This document shows positions 47,121 through 55,448 of a stretch of DNA of 64,000 nt, piece by piece; within the stretch, counting starts at the first letter, position 1; each line of letters opens with the position of its first letter. This DNA is from an uncultured Aurantimonas sp. (GTDB lineage: Bacteria > Pseudomonadota > Alphaproteobacteria > Rhizobiales > Rhizobiaceae). The notes under the pieces were generated by a model. That model searched no databases, had not been told where the DNA came from, and saw only the letters and a list, made by a program, of their open reading frames with translations. The stretch is taken from the NCBI GenBank assembly GCA_947488615.1, contig CANKZU010000007.1:124001-188000 (forward strand). Reading direction: 5' to 3'. The translations under genes were made by a program, and so were the position numbers.

Positions 47121-50100
47121 TCATATCCCGATCCCCCTTCCTCTCCCGAGGTCGAGACCGTGAGAGAGGGCGAGGGCCGCGCCGAGTCGGCGGCCAGCCT
47201 CCATGCCGATGCCTAGTGCGGCCTTGCGGTTGGCGAGCAGGGATTCCATCTGCGGATCGCGTTCGAGGCTCTTGGCCATGTCGCCCATTGCCGACCGGGT
47301 GGCCTTGTAGTCCGTCATGTTGCCCGCCCGGTATTGATGCTGACTGGCGCGGTCGAGCTTCTGCCAGCGCGCCACGAAGCGATCCGCACGAAGCTGCGGA
47401 TCGGTGCGCAGCTCGGTTTCAAGCTGGAGGGCGCGGATGGCGCGGTTGACCTTGCCTGCACCGGCCTCTCGGGCGAGGCCGGGCTCTTGCACGTAGGCTG
47501 CTTCCGCATCCCGCCAGCCGAGGGGACGTACTTTCTCGAAGGCTTTGCGGGCGTCCGTAAGTTCGCGCACCTGCGCGGGACTGCCTTTGCCGTCCGCATC
47601 CCCGGTAGCGAGGATCGCGTCCACCGCGCGGGCATGATGGATGAGCGCATCGGTGCGGGCCTTGCGCAGCGCCGCCTCCGGATCCGCCGCCACGGTTCTT
47701 TCCGGCGCATCCGGCGTTCGCCGGACCTTTGCCGCAGCGTTTTCCCGTACCGGCCCCTGCGCTTCGCCAGCGCCCGGCGACGGCGCTGCCCGTTCCGGCC
47801 CCTGTCCGCCATCGGCGGGCAGGCGCATACCGTCGAACATGCCGCGCACCTTTTCCGGGACGACCTTACGCACGATCTCGGCAACCCGGGTGCGGAAGGT
47901 GATGCCGCGCCGTTCGGCGTAATCCCGCGCCGGATCGATCTGCTCGTAGTCGGAGGCCATGTCCTTCGCGCGGTCGCGCGACAGGGTGCGAGCGAGCCGG
48001 TCCTGATCGGCAAAGTCGTCGTGGCCATAATGCAGGTCCACGCCGTCGCGGTGCCGCGACAGCGCGACATAGCTGCTGTGAGCGTCCAGGCCCGGTGTTG
48101 CCAGCACATGCGTTCGATCCACCGTCATGCCCTGCGCCTTGTGGATCGTCGCCGCATAACCGTGGTCGATGCGGTCGTAGTCCTTCAGGTCGAATGAGAC
48201 GGAGCGGCCATCGTCGGTGCGCACGATCATGTTCCGGGGGTTGACCGCAACGATGGTGCCGAGCGTGCCGTTCTTCACGCCCCCATTCTCGGCCCCAAGG
48301 CCGCGCTCGTTCCGCAGGAACATGACGCGGTCTCCACTGGCGAAGCTGCGCGCGCCACGTTCGACGGCGACGCGCACGTCCTCACCCAGATCGCCCGCGT
48401 TCCGCATTCGCTCCCGCGCACCTTCATTGAGGGCGCGCACCTCGGCATTGGTATGGGTGAGGATGATGCGGCTGCGATCCGGTTCGCCCTGCCGGTCGCG
48501 GTCCCAGCGGTCGATCAGATCATCGCGCGCCTGTTCCCGCGTTGGGGCGACATGCACCATGTCATGACTGTCATAGGCATGGATCGCATTGCCGGTTCTG
48601 CCGGTCGCCAAGTCGCGCGTGGCGTCGCGCTGCCAATCCGTGCGCTGGCGGCGCACCTCGCTGATCTCCGCGCCGCCGTGGCGTTCATGGATCGACCGGA
48701 AGGCCGCGCCCGCCTCGATGGATTGCAATTGCCGCGGATCGCCGACCAGGACAATCTTCGCGCCGGCGTCGGCGGCATGGGACAGCACGCGCTCCATCTG
48801 GCGCGTGCCGACCATGCCGGCCTCATCGATCACCAGCACGTCACCGCTGGTGAGCAGATCGCGGCCGTTCCGCCAGCCATGTTCCATGCTGGCGATGGTG
48901 CGCGATGCTATGCCCGATCCGCTCTGGAGTGCTTCCGCCGCGATGCCGGACAACGCAATGCCCCGGGTCTCATAGCCCGCCGCTTCCCATGCCTCGCGCG
49001 CGACGCCCAGCATCGCGCTCTTTCCCGTTCCGGCATAGCCGATAACGATACCGAGATCGCGCCCGTCGGTGACATGCGCCAGCGCATCGGCCTGTTCGTC
49101 GGAGAGGACAAGGCCGCGCTGTTCGGCATGCGCCAGTGCGGCCGCTCTGTACCTGTCATCGACCTCGTGGCGTTCGGCGCCGGCCATGAGTTTGGCGGCA
49201 CGGTGCAGGCGCTGTTCGGCTTCGATCATGTCGCTGGTCGTAAAACGATCTTCGCCGCGTCCGTCCTTGCCGAGTTCGACCAGATCGGGGGCATCGCGCA
49301 TCGCGCCCATGACCTCGTTGAACTGGTCGATGCCGTCGCTGTGCCGATGCGCGAACCGCGCCATCTCGCGCCGCGTGAAGGTCGATTGCTGATGCGTGAT
49401 CGCATCCAATGCGAGGGATGGATCGGCGATGATGCGTTGGCCATTGTCGCGGGCGATCTGCCGGTGCATCTCGGCCCGATCCGCAACAGTGGCGGCCGCC
49501 TCGATCCCTTCGCCTTTGACACGACGTGTCTCGACACGATGTGTCTCGATGCGCTGCGCGGGTGCGCCGATCTGGCTTTGCGGCTCGAGCCCGATGCCCT
49601 GTGCTTCAAGGCTGCGATGATCGATCCGCGCGTCGATATCGAGTTCCGCCAGCCGTTCGTTGACATGCTCGGCCCAGCGTTCGCGCCACCGCTCGACCAT
49701 CTGGGTAGCGTTCCAGTCGCGGACCTTCCGGCCAAAGCCATTCTTGTCCACCGAGCGCATGGTGAGCATGACATGGGCATGGGGCTTGGGCGTGCCGTCC
49801 TCGCCCCCAACCCCAACAGGAATGTCCCAATGCACATTGAGGTCGGCGATCATGCCCTGGTCGACGAATTCCGATTGTACGAAGTCGCGGGCGAGCTCTA
49901 TGCCCTCCGCCTTGCTCATCTCGCGCGGGATGGCGAACTCCACCTCGCGGGCAAGCTGTGCGTCCTTGCGGACCTCGAAGGCTTCGACGTCGTTCCACAG
50001 TCGTTCGCGGTCGCTCCATGCCTCGGGCGCACCACCCGGCAGCAGCACCTCGGAATGGACGACGCCGCGCTTGGCGGAAAAGTCCTGAACGCGGTCAATC

Positions 50101-50204
50101 CGCTCGTCACGCATCCGCGAGGCGGAACGGTAGGCGGCGGAGGCCACCGCGCTGCTCCCGGCCTTGCGGCCAATGACCTTGACGTGAAGATGATAGATCG
50201 CCAT
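47121..50204 (-). CDS. traA: Ti-type conjugative relaxase TraA (MOBQ) with helicase domain
   Basis: The 1027-aa protein starts AIYHLHVKVIGRKAGSSAVASAAYRS, with MobA/MobL relaxase motifs and the metal-binding PHAHVMLTMR. A RecD-like helicase follows with Walker A GYAGTGKSAML and VLVIDEAGMVGTRQM. It nicks and unwinds DNA at oriT for conjugative transfer. The gene is divergent from traC/traD-like genes, and oriT lies between. No mating-pair formation genes are in the window, so the element may be mobilisable rather than self-transmissible. Confidence 0.93.
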   Translation of the reverse strand: MAIYHLHVKVIGRKAGSSAVASAAYRSASRMRDERIDRVQDFSAKRGVVHSEVLLPGGAPEAWSDRERLWNDVEAFEVRKDAQLAREVEFAIPREMSKAEGIELARDFVQSEFVDQGMIADLNVHWDIPVGVGGEDGTPKPHAHVMLTMRSVDKNGFGRKVRDWNATQMVERWRERWAEHVNERLAELDIDARIDHRSLEAQGIGLEPQSQIGAPAQRIETHRVETRRVKGEGIEAAATVADRAEMHRQIARDNGQRIIADPSLALDAITHQQSTFTRREMARFAHRHSDGIDQFNEVMGAMRDAPDLVELGKDGRGEDRFTTSDMIEAEQRLHRAAKLMAGAERHEVDDRYRAAALAHAEQRGLVLSDEQADALAHVTDGRDLGIVIGYAGTGKSAMLGVAREAWEAAGYETRGIALSGIAAEALQSGSGIASRTIASMEHGWRNGRDLLTSGDVLVIDEAGMVGTRQMERVLSHAADAGAKIVLVGDPRQLQSIEAGAAFRSIHERHGGAEISEVRRQRTDWQRDATRDLATGRTGNAIHAYDSHDMVHVAPTREQARDDLIDRWDRDRQGEPDRSRIILTHTNAEVRALNEGARERMRNAGDLGEDVRVAVERGARSFASGDRVMFLRNERGLGAENGGVKNGTLGTIVAVNPRNMIVRTDDGRSVSFDLKDYDRIDHGYAATIHKAQGMTVDRTHVLATPGLDAHSSYVALSRHRDGVDLHYGHDDFADQDRLARTLSRDRAKDMASDYEQIDPARDYAERRGITFRTRVAEIVRKVVPEKVRGMFDGMRLPADGGQGPERAAPSPGAGEAQGPVRENAAAKVRRTPDAPERTVAADPEAALRKARTDALIHHARAVDAILATGDADGKGSPAQVRELTDARKAFEKVRPLGWRDAEAAYVQEPGLAREAGAGKVNRAIRALQLETELRTDPQLRADRFVARWQKLDRASQHQYRAGNMTDYKATRSAMGDMAKSLERDPQMESLLANRKAALGIGMEAGRRLGAALALSHGLDLGRGRGIGI

Positions 50205-50228
50205 CGCGATCAAGCATTGGCACGGTCA

Positions 50229-50262
50229 AGCGCACGTCGGAACGACGTATAAGCGCGCCCTC
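50229..50262. other. Origin of transfer (oriT), Ti/RSF1010 type
   Basis: The inverted repeat ACGTCG-GAA-CGACGT (50234-50248) is followed by ATAAGCGCGCCC. Read on the minus strand this is GGGCGCGCTTATACGTCG, matching the general nic-region form of MOBQ origins (GGGCGC, a short AT stretch, then TATACGTC). It lies in the gap between traA and traC, the usual site. The exact nick is inferred to lie near 50255. Confidence 0.75.
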
Positions 50263-50375
50263 CCTCGAAAAAATCTCGGGATGGACCGGCGCGTGCCAGA
50301 CCGTCCCGACAACCTTACAGCATTGCGGCAGGCGCTCAACTAACATCGCTGCATCGACAGCTTATGGAGGATGCC

Positions 50376-50702
50376 ATGCGCAAGCCACGGGACTATGAGG
50401 CGGAACTGAAAGCGCTTGAAGACAAGGCCAAAAACCTGAAAACCCGCAAGGTGCAACAACTCGGCGAATTGGTGATCGCCACCGGCGCCGATGCGTTCAG
50501 CCCCGAGGAACTGGCGGGCGCGCTGATCGTGCTGGCCGAAACAACGGATGCCGGAAGGAGGGAGTCCTGGGCCAAGCGTGGGGCCACGTTCTTTCGCAGC
50601 AAATCGCGGCGATCTACGAAAGCATCTGACCGCGACATTGGCGGCGCTCCGACGCAATCGGGCAGCGCGCAATCGGCATCAGGCGGCGCGGGCGCGGCAT
50701 GA
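50376..50702 (+). CDS. TraC-like oriT accessory protein
   Basis: The 108-aa product begins MRKPRDYEAELKALEDKAKNLKTRKVQQLGELVIATGAD, a coiled-coil helix then a small domain, as in Ti-type TraC. The tail is basic and Ser/Ala-rich. GGAGG precedes ATG 50376 by 6 bases. It is expected to help TraA at oriT. The TraD-like gene begins one base after its stop. Confidence 0.75.
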   Translation: MRKPRDYEAELKALEDKAKNLKTRKVQQLGELVIATGADAFSPEELAGALIVLAETTDAGRRESWAKRGATFFRSKSRRSTKASDRDIGGAPTQSGSAQSASGGAGAA

Positions 50703-50703
50703 C

Positions 50704-50970
50704 ATGCGCACCTGGCAGGTCGAACGCCGCAAACGCACGCGGCATCTGATTGAACTCGGCGGCCTCGTCGTCAAGTCCGGCATTGTGGACCTGAGCGGAG
50801 ACGATCGCGCCATGCTCTACGGCGTGATGATCTGGATCGCCGAAAAGCTCAAGAGCGACGATGGACAACGAGCGCGAACGCTCTGGGCCGAAAAGGGAAA
50901 ACAGGCGTTCGCGACGGAGCGCAAGGGAAGAACGCGCATCGTCTCGCGAGAGCAGGATAATCGGGCATGA
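50704..50970 (+). CDS. TraD-like conjugal transfer protein
   Basis: The 88-aa protein contains RRKRTRHLIELGGLVVKSGIVDL and DDRAMLYGVMIWIAEKL, the conserved pattern of the small Ti-type TraD protein (unrelated to F-plasmid TraD). It is coupled to the TraC-like gene. The downstream coupling protein TraG, usual in full Ti systems, is not present. Confidence 0.8.
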   Translation: MRTWQVERRKRTRHLIELGGLVVKSGIVDLSGDDRAMLYGVMIWIAEKLKSDDGQRARTLWAEKGKQAFATERKGRTRIVSREQDNRA

Positions 50971-51211
50971 CCGATGGCGGGCTGTGCGGAGACCCATCGA
51001 TCGGAGCGTTGGTCGCTGTTGCCTGCGTCTCGGCGCGGGTCCTTCAGCTTATCCGTCGCGGCGACACGAGCCGGTGTCATCGGCAAGCTCTCGCGCACCA
51101 GTTTCCATGACCTCGTTCGATCAGATTTGGTATGAGTTCAGTGCAATGCCGCCGGGTCTGATAGCGCATGTCCTTACCGCCTGTTTGAAAGGCTATCCGG
51201 ATCTGGAGAAT

Positions 51212-51445
51212 TTAACGTCGTGCCAACCGTACGCCCGGCTGGTCGCCATTGGTGAATTCCACACCTTCCGCCTCCAGAACAGCGCGAATTCTGTTCTTTG
51301 TTTCAACGGACACGGTTGGAACACTTTGGCTTTCGCTCTCGCAGCGCTTGATCGTTGGAACAGACACGCCGGCTCGATCTGCAAGCTCGGTTTGTGAGAG
51401 ACCAATTAACGCGCGGGCTGCCCGCATCTGTCCTGCCGTCACCAA
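51212..51445 (-). CDS. Small XRE-family transcriptional regulator
   Basis: The 77-aa protein is a single HTH_3 domain (MRAARALIGLSQTELADRAGVSVPTIKRCES, then the ETKNRIRAVLEAEGVEF helix typical of these regulators). TTG 51445, GTG 51442 or ATG 51427 may be the start. It is divergent from the gene at 51591, and palindromes between them suggest it controls both. Confidence 0.85.
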   Translation of the reverse strand: MVTAGQMRAARALIGLSQTELADRAGVSVPTIKRCESESQSVPTVSVETKNRIRAVLEAEGVEFTNGDQPGVRLARR

Positions 51446-51481
51446 TACGTATTGATCCTTTTAGATCATTCCTGTATGATC
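51444..51481. promoter_or_regulatory. Palindromes between the XRE regulator and the 51591 gene
   Basis: AATACGTATT (51444-51453) is a perfect palindrome overlapping the regulator start. GATCAT-TCCTGT-ATGATC (51464-51481) is a perfect inverted repeat with a 6-base spacer. Both are plausible operators for the XRE protein. Confidence 0.45.
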
Positions 51482-51590
51482 CAAAGGTGTCAAAGACACC
51501 CTTGGACCTGAAATCCGAAGTGCGGCCAAGCACGGTGCAGGCACACCGTACTTAGCCTGACCACTCGCCAAGCTGTAAGGAGCTCGGATC

Positions 51591-52307
51591 ATGGCTGATT
51601 CTGAGACTAGCACGAGTCTGTCTACCGTCACCCGTCGCATGCTGCTAGCCGGCACCACATTGATGGCAGCGGCATGGACGACCAATCCATTGAGGAGATC
51701 GCCAGCAGGAAATAGCGGCGATCCGGATGTCACATTGCAGCTCTGGCACGAATGGAACGAAGCCCACCTTCGCACTGATGAGGCTTGCTGCAGACAGCAG
51801 ACGCTCGAGGCCCGTTTGGTCGAGACGATTGGGTTTCCCCGTGCAGAGGTCGATCTGCCTGACGAGGGCAGATCGATCTTCGTACATACCCGTGATCAGA
51901 TCGAAGAGACCTTCGGCGGCGATCCGGCGATGGCAGCGACGTGGGCAATCGCGGAAGTCGAGTTCACGGCACACCAGGCTCGCTGGGATGCCGCAGATGG
52001 CGAGTTGGGATACTCCGTCGCCAAAGAGGCCGAAGAGGCCGCAGCCTTCCGCGAACAACAGCTGGTAGATGCGCTGATGAGTGCGTCTGCCACATCACTT
52101 GCCGGCATTGCGGGCAAGCTCGATGTCATCTTACGCGAGGGAGAAAGCTCTGCTGAATGTCCGGAGTTCCCCTGGCCCTTTCTCCGTTCGACGCTTATCG
52201 ACCTCGTGCGCATCGCCCAAAAAGCTCAGCCAGATCGATTTGTGCCCGGCTCCGATCGCATTGCGTTGTTGTCGCGATCGTCTAGCAAAAGCGACCGTCG
52301 AGAATGA
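51591..52307 (+). CDS. Hypothetical protein with possible Tat-like N-terminus
   Basis: The 238-aa protein begins with TRRMLLAGTTLMAAA, which might be a twin-arginine or simple export signal. A mostly helical body follows (VTLQLWHEWNEAHLRTDEACCRQQTLEARLVETIGFP). Helical cargo proteins of this kind are common in rhizobial genomic islands with no known role. AAGGAG lies upstream of ATG 51591. I do not assign a function. Confidence 0.65.
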   Translation: MADSETSTSLSTVTRRMLLAGTTLMAAAWTTNPLRRSPAGNSGDPDVTLQLWHEWNEAHLRTDEACCRQQTLEARLVETIGFPRAEVDLPDEGRSIFVHTRDQIEETFGGDPAMAATWAIAEVEFTAHQARWDAADGELGYSVAKEAEEAAAFREQQLVDALMSASATSLAGIAGKLDVILREGESSAECPEFPWPFLRSTLIDLVRIAQKAQPDRFVPGSDRIALLSRSSSKSDRRE

Positions 52308-52412
52308 ACTCACATGCTGCCAAAGCGTATGTTGGCAGAAACCCGCGAGAAGATCACCGCATGGAGTGTCAAACGGCATTGAACCGGGGGGCTGACGCAA
52401 TCCCGATGACGT

Positions 52413-52715
52413 TCAGGCGGTGCCGAGGAGCCCGGCTTCGAGCAGGTCGACCTTGGCTCGACCGTACATCTGCCTCTTCACGAGCTTGAGTTTATTGACC
52501 TGCCCTTCGGTCTGACCGTTGGACCAGGGCTCGGTTATCGCGGCACGAACGGCGGCCAGTTCGGTCTGGATGCCACGGACGAACGAAGCGAGAAGACTGG
52601 AGCCGGCGTCGGCGATCCACGGATCGAGATCGACCACGGCGCGACCGCGGATTATCGTCTGGAAACGGTCGATCAGGAATCGAACATCTACCAAGGTCGG
52701 AACGCCGGCCTCGAG
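52413..52715 (-). pseudogene. Truncated IS transposase (ISL3-like C-terminus)
   Basis: About 100 residues resemble the C-terminal end of ISL3-family transposases: AVRAAITEPWSNGQTEGQVNKLKLVKRQMYGRAKVDLLEA. The catalytic N-terminal domains are missing, and upstream of about 52715 the frame no longer resembles a transposase. It lies between the transfer region and cas3, and marks an old insertion or a rearrangement point. Confidence 0.8.
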
Positions 52716-52864
52716 GCAACCGTGAGGCATCGCCGTCGGGGCAGTCATTCCAGGAGCAAATGCGAACCGTCGTGAGCGAATGCGGGCAGCGGCCCTTCCC
52801 CACTCGTCCACAACTCTTGACTGCGTCGCCGTCGCCATTGCTAATGTCGCCTTACGAGGTGGGA

Positions 52865-55153
52865 ATGGCATTTTACGCGCATTCGACGGGGAACCGGGAT
52901 CGGCGGGACTGGCAGAGCCTGGCCAATCATCTTGCCGCCGTCGCCGGGGGCGCCGAAGCGTTCGGCGAGCCGATCGGGATCGGCAAGGCGGCCCAGTTGG
53001 CCGGGTTTCTGCACGATCTCGGCAAATACACGCCGGCCTTCCAGGCGCGGCTTGCCGGATCGAGGGATCGCGTCGACCATTCGACCGCCGGCGCGGCGCT
53101 CGTGCGGGGTCTGGCGGGCCGTGGCGACGACGCCGTCATTGCCGAGCTGATCGCTTATGCCATCGCGGGCCATCACGCTGGACTGCCGGACATGGCAAAT
53201 GCGGAGTACGCTTGCCTCGCGGAGCGGCTAAAGGCTTTCGACGAAGCTGTCCTCGATGCTTCCTGGCGAGCGGAGATCACGCCCAACGCGCAAGCGCTGA
53301 TGCCGACCTTCGATTTCGGCGACAAGGCCAGCGTGCCCTTCCGCCTGGCGCTGCTCGGGCGGATGATCTTCTCCTGTCTCGTCGACGCCGACTTCAAGGA
53401 CACCGAGGCGTTCTATTGCTCCGTCGAGGGCCGAACGGTCGATCGAGAATGGCCGTCGCTGCGGTCACTGCTAGCGGATCTCCTGCCGGCCTTCGATCGC
53501 CACATGGCAAGCTTCGGCAAGCCACGCGGCCAGGTCGGCCGTTTGCGCGGCGAAATCCTCGCCCATGTGCGCGACCGCGCCACCGAGCCGCCGGGGCTGT
53601 TCACGCTGACGGTGCCGACCGGCGGCGGCAAGACGCTGGCCTCGCTCGGCTTCGCACTCGACCACGCCAAGGTCCACGGACTGCGGCGGATCATCTATGC
53701 GATCCCCTTCACAGCAATCATCGACCAGACGGCAGTGATCTTCCGTCAAGTACTCGGCGAGGACGTCGTCCTCGAACATCATTCGGCGATCGAGGACGAC
53801 AGGCGCCAGGGCCGGAACGCGGGCGAAGCCGACAGCACCCGATCCGACAAGAACAAGCTGAAGCTGGCGATGGAGGATTGGGCGGCTCCGGTGGTGGTCA
53901 CCACCAACGTGCAACTGTTCGAAAGCCTGTTCGCCGCCCGCCCTTCGCGCTGCCGTAAGCTGCACAACATCGCGAATAGCGTCATCGTACTCGACGAAGC
54001 ACAGACGTTGCCGCGTCACCTGCTCGTTCCGACGGTGAAAGCGATCGACGAACTGGCGCGCAATTACGGCTGCTCCATTGTGCTGTGCACTGCCACCCAG
54101 CCGGCCTTCGACGAGCGCTCACTCCCTGAGGGCCATCCGCTCGGCCTGAAGCTGGAAGGCCGCGAGCTCGCGCCCGACCCGCCACGGCTGGCACGCGACC
54201 TGAAGCGCGTCACGCTGCGCCACGCTGGCGCGATGAGCGACGAGGCGCTGATCGAGGAGTTGTCCCGCGAACCGCAGGCGCTAATGATCGTCAACAGCCG
54301 CGGCCATGCGCTGGCGCTCTATCGCGCGGCAAAGGCGGCCGGGCTCGACGGGCTCGTGCATCTGACGACGCGGCAATACGCGGCGCACCGGCGGGTGATT
54401 CTCGAAGAGGTCCGGTCGCGATTGAAGCCGAAGAAGGAGGGCGGCGGGCGCCCCTGCCGGCTAATCGCCACGTCGCTAGTCGAGGCCGGCATCGACCTCG
54501 ATTTTCCGAAGGTCTGGCGCGCCGAGGCGGGGCTCGACCAGATCGCCCAGGCCGCCGGCCGCTGCAACCGCGAGGGCAAGCGGCCTGTGGAGGACAGCCT
54601 GGTGACGATCTTCGCCGCGCCGGACAACCCGCCGCCAAGCGAGATCAAGGGGTTGACCGGCGACATGGGCCGCATGGCCGACGGATTCGACGACCTGCTC
54701 GCGCCGGCGGCGCTGGAGGCCTATTTCGGCGAAGTCTATTGGCGGGTCGGGGATCGGCTCGACCGTGAAAGGATTCTGGACGATTTTAATTTCTACCCTC
54801 GCAGCGGCACAGACTTTGCCTACCGCACGGTGGCCGAAAAATATCGCATGATCGAAAGTGGCATGGTGCCGGTGATCGTTGAGGGCGACGAGACGGCGCA
54901 AAAGGCGGTCCGCGATCTCAAATATGAGAATATTCCATCCGGCGCACTCGCCCGGCGGCTCCAGACATACACGGTGCAGGTGCCGCCCAAGGCGAGGGCG
55001 CTGCTGCTCGACAATCAGCACGTCGCCTTCATCGAGCCGGAAAAGCGCGGCGACCAGTTCGCGGTGTTGCAGACACCGAGCCTGTATCAAGAGGATGTGG
55101 GGTTGCTTTGGGAGAACGCAGATTACCTGAAGCTGGAGACGAACATTATATGA
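52865..55153 (+). CDS. cas3: CRISPR-associated helicase-nuclease Cas3 (type I-C)
   Basis: The 762-aa protein fuses an N-terminal HD nuclease (H22, H50-D51 in FLHDLGKY, H103-H104 in AIAGHHAGLP) to a superfamily 2 helicase (Walker A PTGGGKT 251-257, DEAQ 377-380). It degrades DNA bound by Cascade. ATG 52865 was chosen because the HD domain begins just after it and GAGGTGGG lies upstream; the frame is open to 52760. All visible key residues are intact. A structured 326-base gap separates it from cas5c. Confidence 0.96.
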   Translation: MAFYAHSTGNRDRRDWQSLANHLAAVAGGAEAFGEPIGIGKAAQLAGFLHDLGKYTPAFQARLAGSRDRVDHSTAGAALVRGLAGRGDDAVIAELIAYAIAGHHAGLPDMANAEYACLAERLKAFDEAVLDASWRAEITPNAQALMPTFDFGDKASVPFRLALLGRMIFSCLVDADFKDTEAFYCSVEGRTVDREWPSLRSLLADLLPAFDRHMASFGKPRGQVGRLRGEILAHVRDRATEPPGLFTLTVPTGGGKTLASLGFALDHAKVHGLRRIIYAIPFTAIIDQTAVIFRQVLGEDVVLEHHSAIEDDRRQGRNAGEADSTRSDKNKLKLAMEDWAAPVVVTTNVQLFESLFAARPSRCRKLHNIANSVIVLDEAQTLPRHLLVPTVKAIDELARNYGCSIVLCTATQPAFDERSLPEGHPLGLKLEGRELAPDPPRLARDLKRVTLRHAGAMSDEALIEELSREPQALMIVNSRGHALALYRAAKAAGLDGLVHLTTRQYAAHRRVILEEVRSRLKPKKEGGGRPCRLIATSLVEAGIDLDFPKVWRAEAGLDQIAQAAGRCNREGKRPVEDSLVTIFAAPDNPPPSEIKGLTGDMGRMADGFDDLLAPAALEAYFGEVYWRVGDRLDRERILDDFNFYPRSGTDFAYRTVAEKYRMIESGMVPVIVEGDETAQKAVRDLKYENIPSGALARRLQTYTVQVPPKARALLLDNQHVAFIEPEKRGDQFAVLQTPSLYQEDVGLLWENADYLKLETNII

Positions 55154-55195
55154 GAGCCAGTGGCGAGCAAACAGTTTGCGAACCGCCACCGGCTC
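55154..55195. terminator. Hairpin directly after cas3
   Basis: GAGCC-A-GTGGCG (55154-55165) pairs with CGCCAC-C-GGCTC (55184-55195), with an inner GCAA/TTGC stem. No T-run is present on either strand. It may end the cas3 message. On the minus strand it would form the 3' end of the crRNA-like RNA. Confidence 0.45.
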
Positions 55196-55258
55196 CTCTG
55201 CGTGTCCAGTTTCGCTTGTCGGAGATAGTTTCTATCCACGCCCTCGTATCAGAGCGAC
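55193..55258 (-). ncRNA. crRNA-like RNA with degenerate CRISPR repeat (CreA/CreR-like)
   Basis: On the minus strand 55258-55228 reads GTCGC, then TCTGATAC, then GAGGGCGTGGATAGAAAC. The array repeat begins GTCGC and ends GGGGGCGTGGATCGAAAC, so the first 5 nt are identical and the last 18 agree at 16 positions. The stem half has decayed. The pseudo-spacer from 55227 begins TATCTCCGACAAGCGA. Its 16 nt match at 13 positions a site at 55456-55441 preceded by TTC, the common type I-C PAM. Such partial guides are known to direct Cascade to promoters without Cas3 cleavage. No clear second repeat or promoter was recognised. Confidence 0.7.
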
Positions 55259-55259
55259 G

Positions 55260-55276
55260 GGTCTCTCTTGGAGACC
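55260..55276. repeat. Short hairpin before the pseudo-repeat
   Basis: GGTCTC (55260-55265) and GAGACC (55271-55276) form a 6-bp stem with a 5-base loop, one base upstream of the pseudo-repeat on the minus strand. It may stabilise or help process the crRNA-like RNA. Confidence 0.35.
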
Positions 55277-55286
55277 GCTCGAATAG

Positions 55287-55370
55287 CTATGGAGGATCGA
55301 CCGTGAGTTCCATCTCCATTTCCCAGCCTCCGATTTTCATGCGGAAGAGGAATTTTCTGCGACGACTCAT
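55287..55370 (-). CDS. Mini-ORF between cas3 and cas5c, candidate small toxin
   Basis: A 27-codon ORF on the minus strand starts MSRRRKFLFRMKIGGWE and ends with two prolines. GGAGG lies 6 bases upstream of ATG 55370; an in-frame ATG 12 bases earlier is also possible. The N-terminus is very basic, the second half acidic. It sits between a possible promoter (TTGACT at 55423-55418, AATGAT at 55400-55395) and the crRNA-like RNA, the place of creT in CreTA modules. No homology is claimed, and toxicity is inferred only from position. Confidence 0.4.
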   Translation of the reverse strand: MSRRRKFLFRMKIGGWEMEMELTVDPP

Positions 55371-55394
55371 AGTGACCTCCATTTCCAGAGCGCA

Positions 55395-55423
55395 ATCATT
55401 GACGCAACGATAGGAACAGTCAA
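55395..55423 (-). promoter_or_regulatory. Possible promoter of the mini-ORF
   Basis: TTGACT (55423-55418) and AATGAT (55400-55395) are 17 bases apart on the minus strand. The -35 box is good and the -10 box matches TATAAT at four of six positions. It would start a transcript near 55388. Confidence 0.4.
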
Positions 55424-55448
55424 GCGAGCTGCGCTCCAGCTCGCTTGA
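55420..55448. repeat. 12-bp perfect inverted repeat upstream of cas5c
   Basis: TCAAGCGAGCTG (55420-55431) and CAGCTCGCTTGA (55437-55448) are separated by CGCTC. Each arm, read outwards, ends in TTGAC, so the arms contain TTGACT on the minus strand and TTGACA (55445-55450) on the plus strand. The repeat therefore looks like a shared core of two divergent promoters, one towards cas5c and one towards the mini-ORF. Confidence 0.65.

Noticed and set aside
48453..50252. 599-codon ORF antisense to traA, and similar long antisense frames over leuC (7524-9206) and the cyclase/glycosyltransferase genes (24640-27576).
   Set aside because: Each is a shadow of a well-supported gene on the other strand, produced by high-GC codon use.
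55174..55192. Possible second pseudo-repeat (GGCGGTTCGCAAAC on the minus strand) after the pseudo-spacer.
   Set aside because: Similarity to the repeat end is weak and the spacing is about 13 bases too short; the strong hairpin there explains the sequence better.
55303..55413. Plus-strand GTG-started 36-codon ORF in the cas3-cas5c gap, with GGAGG upstream.
   Set aside because: It is antisense to the mini-ORF, ends before cas5c and fits the CreTA layout less well; kept only as an alternative reading.
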